Below, piece after piece: positions 55,762-62,224 of a stretch of DNA of 64,000 nt; the first letter of the stretch is position 1, and every line of letters begins with the position of its first letter. A program made the position numbers and the translations under genes. The notes under the pieces are model-generated. The model ran no database searches. It saw nothing but the letters and a program-made list of their open reading frames with translations, and was not told where the DNA came from. The DNA is taken from positions 26,723 to 90,722 of the forward strand of contig JAHFUZ010000017.1 in the NCBI GenBank assembly GCA_023264815.1, given 5' to 3'. The DNA is from Arthrobacter sp. GTDB taxonomy: Bacteria; Actinomycetota; Actinomycetes; Actinomycetales; Micrococcaceae.

Positions 55762-57407
55762 ATCCGTTCCGGCGCGGAAACGCCCAGCAGGTCCAGGCCG
55801 TTTGCCAGCACCTGGCTGGTGGCGTCGTTGAGCCAGAGGCGGGTGCGGTTGACATCGGTCACGGCTTCGTCACCCATGGGTGCGATCCGGCAGGCGTCGT
55901 ACCAGCGGTGGTAGGCGCCGGCGATGACTTCGAGGTGGCGGGCCACGCGGTGCGGCTCCCGCAGCTCCGCGGCCTTGGCCACGATGGAGGGGTAGCTGCC
56001 CAGGTAGGAGAGCAGTTCGTTTTCGGTGGCGTGGTCCAGCAACGACGCATCAAAAGCGGTCCGGTCCACTCCGGCGGCCACGGCGTTACGGGCGGCCCCG
56101 CGGGTGCGCGCGTGGGCGTACTGGACATAGAACACCGGGTTTTCGTTGCTGTGCTTCTTCAGCAGCTCCGGGTCCAGGGTCAGCGGGGAATCCGCGGGGA
56201 AGCGGGCCAGCGAGTAGCGCACCGCGTCCTTGCCCAGCCAGGAGATGAGGTCCTTGAGCTCGATGATGTTGCCCGCACGCTTGGACAGCTTGGCGCCGTT
56301 GACGGACACCAGCTGGCCGATCAGGACCTCGATGTTGACCTCGGGATCGTCGCCTGCAGCGGCAGCAATGGCCTTGAGCCGGTTGATGTAGCCGTGGTGG
56401 TCGGCGCCCAGGAGGTAGATCTTTTCGGTGAAGCCGCGGTCCTTCTTGGAGAGGTAGTACGCGGCATCCGCGGCAAAGTAGGTGGGCTCGCCGTTGGCCC
56501 GGATCATGACGCGGTCCTTGTCGTCACCGAAGTCGGTGGTCCGGAGCCATACGGCACCGCCGTCGTCGAACACGTGGCCCTGCTCGCGAAGGCGGGCCAC
56601 GGCACTTTCGATAGCGCCGGCGTCGTGCAGTTCCTGCTCGGAGAAGAACACGTCGAATTCGACGCCGAAGTCCGCCAGGGTTTCCTGGATGTCCTTCATC
56701 TGCGCTTCGTAGGCGGCCGCGCGGATGACGGGCAGCGCGGCAACTTCGGTCAGTTCGCGGATGTCCGGATGCGCGGTGAGCACCTCGTGGCCGAGGTCCG
56801 CGATGTACTGTCCGGGGTAGCCGCCCTCAGGGACCGGAAGGCCGTGCAGCCGGGAGTATACGGAGGTGGCGAAGGTGTTCATCTGCGAGCCGGCGTCGTT
56901 GATGTAGTACTCGGCGGTGACTTCGGCCCCCGAGGCGCGCAGCACCCGGGCAATGGCATCGCCCAGCGCGGCCCAGCGGGTGTGGCCGATGTGCAGCGGA
57001 CCGGTGGGGTTGGCCGACACAAACTCCATGTTGACGGTGTGCCCGGCGAGCGCGGTGTTGGTGCCGTAGCCGGCGCCTGCTTCGACGATGGCCTTGGCCA
57101 AGGCGCCGGCGGCGGCGGCGTCAACAGTGATGTTCAGGAAGCCCGGACCTGCGATGTCCACGGCCGTGACGCCACTGATGGACTTGAGCCGGGCGCTCAG
57201 GACGGTGGCGAACTCGCGCGGGCTGGTGCCGGCCTGCTTGGCCAACTGCAGGGCAATGTTGGTAGCCCAGTCGCCGTGGTCCCGGTTCTTCGGTCGCTCC
57301 ACGCGCACCTCATCAGGAACAGCTGATGCGGAAAGCCCGATTTCGCCGGCGGCAACGGCGTCCTTCAGGCAGGCGGATATGGCGAGGGAGAGTTCTTCGG
57401 GAGTCAC
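55758..57407 (-). CDS. argS: Arginyl-tRNA synthetase
   Basis: Class I synthetase, 549 residues. Amino-terminal Add1 domain, the HIGH motif in ANPTGPLHIGHTRWAALGD near residue 125, and NGAKLSKRAGN as the KMSKS-like loop. The carboxy-terminal DALR anticodon domain ends VLANGLDLLGVSAPERM. It is the first gene of the argS-lysA-hom-thrC-thrB run. The GTG start follows TAGGCT by six bases; AGAGGG between them might also be read as a short ribosome-binding site. Confidence 0.97.
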   Translation of the reverse strand: MTPEELSLAISACLKDAVAAGEIGLSASAVPDEVRVERPKNRDHGDWATNIALQLAKQAGTSPREFATVLSARLKSISGVTAVDIAGPGFLNITVDAAAAGALAKAIVEAGAGYGTNTALAGHTVNMEFVSANPTGPLHIGHTRWAALGDAIARVLRASGAEVTAEYYINDAGSQMNTFATSVYSRLHGLPVPEGGYPGQYIADLGHEVLTAHPDIRELTEVAALPVIRAAAYEAQMKDIQETLADFGVEFDVFFSEQELHDAGAIESAVARLREQGHVFDDGGAVWLRTTDFGDDKDRVMIRANGEPTYFAADAAYYLSKKDRGFTEKIYLLGADHHGYINRLKAIAAAAGDDPEVNIEVLIGQLVSVNGAKLSKRAGNIIELKDLISWLGKDAVRYSLARFPADSPLTLDPELLKKHSNENPVFYVQYAHARTRGAARNAVAAGVDRTAFDASLLDHATENELLSYLGSYPSIVAKAAELREPHRVARHLEVIAGAYHRWYDACRIAPMGDEAVTDVNRTRLWLNDATSQVLANGLDLLGVSAPERM

Positions 57408-57413
57408 CCCTCT

Positions 57414-57419
57414 AGCCTA
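57414..57419 (-). promoter_or_regulatory. -10-like hexamer of argS and the amino-acid operon
   Basis: TAGGCT, six bases before the argS GTG. It would drive all five coupled genes. Confidence 0.4.
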
Positions 57420-57581
57420 CCGGCGGCCGCCACATGAACGAATTTGAGCACCCGACGTGAACGGGCCGGCGGCGGCCCGGCCGCCCACAGCGGCCACACT
57501 GCCCATTCACAGGGTGAACCATTACGCTGAATCCGACGTTGAGTACACCGTAAGCACCCAGCCCACGAAACGAGCCCCGTG

Positions 57582-58022
57582 ATGAGACCGTCAGTCCGCA
57601 AGAGTGTTTTCGCCGGAATCGCCGGTTTGTCCCTCGCCGGAACGGTGGCCGGTTGCGCGCCGGCCGCCACGCAGGGCGCTGCCCCGTCAGCGGACACCGG
57701 TTCGTCAACGCTGGGCAGCAGCGGTTCGCTGTACAAGGACGGAACCTACAGTGCTGACGGCACGTATGTCTCGCCCAACGGGACCGAAACTGTTGGGGTG
57801 GAGCTGACGCTCTCCTCCGGAACCGTCACGGCAGTCAACATCACCCAGCACCCCTCCAACCCGAACACCCGCAAATTCCAGGGCGAGTTCGCCGGCGGGA
57901 TCGCGTCGCAGGTGGTGGGCAAGAGCATTGACCAGCTGAAGGTGTCCAAGGTTGCCGGCTCCTCCCTGACCAGCGGCGGGTTCAACCAGGCCGTGGAAAA
58001 GATCAAGTCGGAGGCCCAGTAG
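57582..58022 (+). CDS. FMN-binding domain lipoprotein
   Basis: A 146-residue exported lipoprotein. The signal peptide has a lipobox ending VAGC (Cys25). After a Ser/Thr-rich linker comes a single FMN-binding domain (from YKDGTYSADGTYVSPNGTET). The likely site of covalent FMN attachment is Thr130 in SSLTSGGF, the place where ApbE joins FMN through a phosphoester in this domain family. It lies three bases before apbE and with it begins a three-gene unit. It should carry electrons on the outer face of the membrane. The preceding GTG (57579) could also be used. Confidence 0.88.
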   Translation: MRPSVRKSVFAGIAGLSLAGTVAGCAPAATQGAAPSADTGSSTLGSSGSLYKDGTYSADGTYVSPNGTETVGVELTLSSGTVTAVNITQHPSNPNTRKFQGEFAGGIASQVVGKSIDQLKVSKVAGSSLTSGGFNQAVEKIKSEAQ

Positions 58023-58025
58023 GCC

Positions 58026-58898
58026 GTGCCGCAGCCCGACTGGGAGGAGTTCCGCTTCGACGGGATCGGCACCCGTTGGGAAATCACCACACCCCGGCCG
58101 CTGGTTGCCGGCCTCCGCACGCGGCTGCTGTCCGTTGTGGAGAAGTACGACGGCGGCTGGTCCCGTTTCCGGCCGGATTCAACGGTCAGTGCCATGGCCC
58201 GGCGGCCGGGACGGTACGAACTTCCGGCCGAGGCTGCGGCCCTCGGCCGGCTGTACGGGTTGCTGTACGAGGTGACGGCGGGGGCCATGACCCCCCTGAT
58301 CGGCAGCAGCCTGGAGCAGTTGGGATATGACGCGGACTACTCCTTGAAGCCTGCGGGTGCTCCCCTGGCGGCGCCCCGTTGGGAGGACTCCCTCGACTGG
58401 GACGGCACGGTGCTCACCAGCCGGGTCCCGCTGGTCCTGGACATCGGTGCTGCCGGGAAGGGCCAGCTGGTGGATCTCCTCGCGGCTGAATTGCGTTCCG
58501 GCGGCGAAGACAACTTCCTCATTGATGCCAGCGGCGACCTGTACTACCGCGGGCCGGACCCTCTCACGGTGGCCTTGGAGCACCCGTACGACCCCGCCAA
58601 GGCAATCGGCACCGTATCGCTCGCACGTGGTGCATTGTGTGCGTCCGCCTCGAACCGCCGGGCGTGGGGCGATGGCCTCCATCATGTCCTGGACGGCACT
58701 ACCGGCCGGCCCGTCACCACCGCTGTGGCCACCTGGACCATGGCGGAGAGCACCATGGCAGCTGACGCCTTGGCAACCGCACTGTTCTTCGTCCCCGGCG
58801 CCGCACTGGAGCGCACCTTCGATTTCTCCTGGCTTACCGTTTTTTCGGATGGAAGTGCGGCCTACTCGGCCGGTTTTGAAGGGACACTGTTCACATGA
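58026..58898 (+). CDS. apbE: FAD:protein FMN transferase (ApbE family)
   Basis: Attaches FMN from FAD to Thr/Ser of target proteins. 290 residues, slightly shorter than E. coli ApbE. Typical elements are the opening GTRWEITT, the FRPDSTVS region, the AAGKGQLVDLLA stretch and the final TMAESTMAADALATALFF with metal-binding residues. No signal peptide is visible, so it would act inside, or be exported without one. Its expected target, the FMN-binding lipoprotein, is encoded just upstream. Its end overlaps the next gene by four bases. Confidence 0.93.
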   Translation: MPQPDWEEFRFDGIGTRWEITTPRPLVAGLRTRLLSVVEKYDGGWSRFRPDSTVSAMARRPGRYELPAEAAALGRLYGLLYEVTAGAMTPLIGSSLEQLGYDADYSLKPAGAPLAAPRWEDSLDWDGTVLTSRVPLVLDIGAAGKGQLVDLLAAELRSGGEDNFLIDASGDLYYRGPDPLTVALEHPYDPAKAIGTVSLARGALCASASNRRAWGDGLHHVLDGTTGRPVTTAVATWTMAESTMAADALATALFFVPGAALERTFDFSWLTVFSDGSAAYSAGFEGTLFT

Positions 58899-60427
58899 GC
58901 GCTGTTGATACGCCCAGGGCCGTTTCACCCGCCGGCCGGCTGGACACCCTCCTGGGCAAGTACACAATGTACCGGCTGATCCTGCTGGTCCTGGCCGCCC
59001 TGGCAGCGTACAGCCTGCTGCTGAACGCTCTCGGCTGGCTGACGTTCGGCATCCCCCAGATGCTGGTGCACCTGGTGCTCTGCCTGGGACTGACCTATGT
59101 TTCCAACCGCGCGCTGGCCGCACTCTTCCAGGTACGGCCGCACTCGGAATCTTCACTGATCACCGGGCTGCTGCTCTATTTCCTGTTCTGGCCCTCGTTG
59201 ATGCCCCTCGACGTAGCCGGTGTTGCGCTGGCGTGCATACTGGCGTCCGCCTCGAAGTATGCCTTGGCCTGGCGCGGCCGGCACATCTTCAACCCGGCTG
59301 CCGCGGGCGCCTTTGTCGCCGGGCTGACCGGGCTAAATATCGCCACATGGTGGGCCGCAACTCCGGCCATGCTGTGGCTTCTGGTCCCCGGCATCCTGGT
59401 GGTGGTCTACCGCACCAGGAAGTTCCTGATGGCGGCTGTCTTCCTTGTGGTGGCAACCTCCATTGTGACCTCGGAACTGATGCAGGCGGGGACGTCGCCG
59501 GGCGGCGCCCTCTGGCAGGCCCTGGCGCAGCGGCCGCTGCTCTTTTTCGTCGGCTTTATGCTGACCGAGCCACTGACGCTGCCACCGCGGCGCTGGCAGC
59601 AGCTCGCGCTTGCCGGGGTTGTTGGCGTGGTGTTCGCGGTGCCATACAACTTTGGCTTCATTGCCAACTCCCCCGAACTGGCCCTGTTGGTGGGCAACCT
59701 CCTGGCATTCTTCCTTGGCCAGCGGGGCGGGCTGCGGCTGACGTTCACCGGCTCCCGGCCCCTGACGCCCAGCACCACGGAGTTCGCTTTTGAGCCGTCC
59801 CGCCCGGTCCGTTTTGAGCCGGGACAGTACATGGAGCTGGACCTGCCGCACGCGAAGTCGGACGGGAAGGGCCGTCGGCGTGTCTTCAGCCTGACCAGCG
59901 CCCCCGGTTCCGGTACGGTCAAGTTTGGAGTCCGAACGGCCGAACCCCTGTCCGCCGCCAAGAAGGTCCTCCTCGCACTTCAGCCAGGCGACCAGGTGAG
60001 CGCCACTGCAGTGGGCGGGGACTTTGTCCTCCCGAGCGATCCCCGGGCCCCGGTGCTTCTGATCGCAGCCGGCATCGGCATCACTCCCTTTCTTGCGCAT
60101 CTGGCCTCGGGTGCGGGCAGGGAACGGGACGTGGTTCTCCTTCTCCTGGCGCGGAACGCGGAGGAAATTGCTTACGCGACGGAGCTGGAGGCGTCCGGGG
60201 CACGGGTCATAGCCCGCCTTGCGGACGGTTCCGCCCCGCCGTCGTTCATGTCCGACGCCGGGGCCGAAGGGCGGCTGGATGGCGAATCCCTGGCCCGCCT
60301 GGTGCCCGACATCGCCGGACGGGCCGTGTATGTTTCCGGCTCGCCGGCGAGCGTGGCGTCTATCCGGCAGGCTGCCCGGCAGGCGGGTGCGCGGCGGGTG
60401 CGTGTGGACTCATTCTCAGGCTACTAG
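58895..60427 (+). CDS. RnfD/NqrB-like membrane protein fused to ferredoxin-NADP reductase-type domain
   Basis: A 510-residue fusion. Residues ~20-270 are a membrane domain with about nine helices and the RnfD/NqrB signature HIFNPAAAGAFVAGL near residue 129. I do not see the SGAT-type flavin-attachment motif of RnfD/NqrB. From ~285 comes an FAD/NAD(P)-binding reductase module: RVFSLTSAPG (FAD) near 328 and LIAAGIGITPFLAHL (NAD(P)) near 388, ending RVRVDSFSGY. It could take electrons from NAD(P)H inside and pass them across the membrane to the flavinylated lipoprotein. Direction and final acceptor are inferred. Confidence 0.88.
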   Translation: MSAVDTPRAVSPAGRLDTLLGKYTMYRLILLVLAALAAYSLLLNALGWLTFGIPQMLVHLVLCLGLTYVSNRALAALFQVRPHSESSLITGLLLYFLFWPSLMPLDVAGVALACILASASKYALAWRGRHIFNPAAAGAFVAGLTGLNIATWWAATPAMLWLLVPGILVVVYRTRKFLMAAVFLVVATSIVTSELMQAGTSPGGALWQALAQRPLLFFVGFMLTEPLTLPPRRWQQLALAGVVGVVFAVPYNFGFIANSPELALLVGNLLAFFLGQRGGLRLTFTGSRPLTPSTTEFAFEPSRPVRFEPGQYMELDLPHAKSDGKGRRRVFSLTSAPGSGTVKFGVRTAEPLSAAKKVLLALQPGDQVSATAVGGDFVLPSDPRAPVLLIAAGIGITPFLAHLASGAGRERDVVLLLLARNAEEIAYATELEASGARVIARLADGSAPPSFMSDAGAEGRLDGESLARLVPDIAGRAVYVSGSPASVASIRQAARQAGARRVRVDSFSGY

Positions 60428-60504
60428 CCGGCCGTTTTTCATTGCGGGCCAACATCCTGCTAAGCTCTAGGACGTCCCGCCAGCAACGGCAGGATCCCTG
60501 GATT

Positions 60505-60577
60505 GCCCTCGTAGCTCAGGGGATAGAGCGTCTGCCTCCGGAGCAGAAGGTCGTAGGTTCGAATCCTATCGAGGGCA
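60505..60577 (+). tRNA. tRNA-Arg (anticodon CCG)
   Basis: 73 bases fold as a full cloverleaf. The acceptor stem is GCCCTCG/CGAGGGC, the D arm has GCTCAGGGGATAGAGC, and the anticodon arm TCTGCCTCCGGAGCAGA has CCG, reading CGG. The T arm has GTAGGTTCGAATCCTAT. CCA is not encoded. A TAAGCT hexamer lies ~40 bases upstream. Confidence 0.97.
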
Positions 60578-60583
60578 CAGATG

Positions 60584-60619
60584 AAACCCCCGCCGCTTAC
60601 CCAAGCGGCGGGGGTTTCC
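60584..60619 (+). terminator. Hairpin terminator behind tRNA-Arg
   Basis: A perfect 15-base inverted repeat (AAACCCCCGCCGCTT / AAGCGGCGGGGGTTT) has a four-base loop and starts seven bases after the tRNA; only a short T-run. Confidence 0.8.
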
Positions 60620-60729
60620 TGCGTTCTGTCGTGTGTTGCTGTCAGTCTTCGGGGTGTGGCCGTGTGTGCCTTCCCACGATTGTCGGTGGCCCCTCGTAGT
60701 CTGAATTTACTGATCCGAGGGGGTACACC

Positions 60730-61815
60730 ATTCAGTCACCACAGCAGCACTCACCGGTCCCGCTGCCGGCCGGCCACTGTTTCATCATTCCGCCCTATAT
60801 GCTGCGCAGATTGGCCCGCCAGGAGGCGCCGCAGTTCTCCGCCGCAGCGAGGGCAGCCAAGGAAGCACTCAGCCATGTGCGCTCGGTCCTGTCTGCCCGC
60901 ACAACAACCGGCCGGGCAGCCCCGTCGGGGCTCCGCGAGCTCCAGCCGGGTCCGCCAAACCGGAGCATCTACGATGCCGCCGGATCAGAGAACCTCCCGG
61001 GGAAGATTGTGCGCAAGGAAGGCGAGCCAGAATCCGGGGACGTTTCTGCCGACGAGGCCTACGACGGACTGGGGTACACCCACCGACTGTTTGCGGACAT
61101 CTACGGACGCAATTCCATCGACGGCGGGGGCCTCCCCCTCGACGCCACCGTGCACTTCGGAAAGCTCTACGACAACGCCTTCTGGGATGGCCGGCAGATG
61201 GTCTTCGGCGACGGCGACGGCGAAGTCTTCGAACGCTTCACACGGTCGCTGAGCGTCATCGGACACGAGCTGACGCATGGCGTGACGCAGTACTCGGCCG
61301 GACTGGCGTACCGGAACCAGGCCGGGGCCGTCAACGAATCCCTGTCCGACGTCTTCGGTGCCCTTGTTGAGCAGTATGTGAAGAAGCAGTCCGTCGCTGA
61401 AGCGAGCTGGCTGATCGGCGAAGGACTGTTCACGCCGAAGGTGGAAGGCTCTGCCCTGCGGTCCATGAAGGCGCCCGGCACGGCGTACGACGACGACGTG
61501 CTGGGTAAGGATCCCCAGCCCGACTCCATGGACTCGTACGTGCGGACCAGCGCGGACAACGGCGGCGTCCATATCAATTCAGGGATCCCCAACCGGGCCT
61601 TTTACCTCACCGCAGAATCGTTGGGCGGCAACGCCTGGGAAGCGCCGGGCCGGATCTGGTACGGCGCCCTCAGCGGCGGTTCATTGCCTGTCACCGCCAC
61701 GTTCAGCGTTTTTGCCAGGGCGACGGCGGCCTCCGCCGTCGAGCTTTTCGGTTCCGGCTCCGCCGAGCATGACGCCGTCCGGAAGGCGTGGGAAACTGTG
61801 AAGGTCAAGCTTTAA
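60730..61815 (+). CDS. M4 family metallopeptidase (protealysin-like), probable ATT start
   Basis: A thermolysin-family zinc endopeptidase without signal peptide. The zinc site is GHELTHGVTQ, the third ligand is in NESLSDVFG, and the catalytic His is in GGVHINSGIPNRAFY. The short propeptide marks it as protealysin-like: HCFIIPPYMLRRLARQ. That conserved piece lies upstream of the first ATG (60799), and between the TAG at 60697 and that ATG there is no ATG, GTG or TTG. An ATT at 60730 follows GAGGGGG by six bases, so I use it (361 residues). CTG at 60763 is a poorer alternative. The next gene encodes an emfourin-type inhibitor. Confidence 0.88.
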   Translation: MQSPQQHSPVPLPAGHCFIIPPYMLRRLARQEAPQFSAAARAAKEALSHVRSVLSARTTTGRAAPSGLRELQPGPPNRSIYDAAGSENLPGKIVRKEGEPESGDVSADEAYDGLGYTHRLFADIYGRNSIDGGGLPLDATVHFGKLYDNAFWDGRQMVFGDGDGEVFERFTRSLSVIGHELTHGVTQYSAGLAYRNQAGAVNESLSDVFGALVEQYVKKQSVAEASWLIGEGLFTPKVEGSALRSMKAPGTAYDDDVLGKDPQPDSMDSYVRTSADNGGVHINSGIPNRAFYLTAESLGGNAWEAPGRIWYGALSGGSLPVTATFSVFARATAASAVELFGSGSAEHDAVRKAWETVKVKL

Positions 61816-61878
61816 TCCGATGCTTGGCTGCCGCCTGCAGCCGGCGGCCGAGTTGCAGGAAAGCCCAGGAACCAGGCC

Positions 61879-62178
61879 ATGAAAATAAGTGTGGAGCGCA
61901 CCGGCGGCATCGCGGCGCTGACACGGGTGTGGACCGTGACGGCCAGGACAGAAAGCGCCAAGAGCGAGTGGCAGCCCATCGTGGAAGCGTGCCCTTGGGA
62001 TGCCGTGCCCAAGACCGTCCGGGCTGCAGCCGCCGAAGCCGAAGCAGACCAGCCGGACCGGTTTATCTATTCCATCCGGGCCGGCCAGCGGCGCGCGGCC
62101 CTGCCCGAGCAGAGGGTGACCGGACCGTGGCGCGTGCTGGTGGACAGCACCCGGGCCGCTGCCGGTGACTCCGTCTAG
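61879..62178 (+). CDS. Emfourin-type inhibitor of the M4 metallopeptidase
   Basis: A 99-residue soluble protein. Its opening KISVERTGGIAALTRVWTV, the DRFIYSIRAGQRRAALPEQ stretch and the closing GPWRVLVD match the emfourin family. These are small proteins encoded beside protealysin-like M4 peptidases that bind and block the enzyme. It lies 63 bases behind the peptidase gene in the same direction. The cytoplasmic inhibitor would keep a leaderless protease inactive inside the cell. The assignment is by pattern and context; no alignment was run. Confidence 0.8.
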   Translation: MKISVERTGGIAALTRVWTVTARTESAKSEWQPIVEACPWDAVPKTVRAAAAEAEADQPDRFIYSIRAGQRRAALPEQRVTGPWRVLVDSTRAAAGDSV

Positions 62179-62224
62179 ACCGAGGGACGGATTCGGCCGT
62201 TGCCCCAGTAGACTGGCTGCAGCC

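Noticed and set aside
55908..57326. 472-codon plus-strand frame opposite argS
   Set aside because: Shadow of argS; Val/Gly/Asp-rich translation without family features.
60505..62178. tRNA-Arg as attachment site of an integrated element
   Set aside because: tRNA genes are frequent targets, but there is no integrase, no repeated tRNA 3' end that I can find and no change in base composition; the next genes run straight into hrpA.
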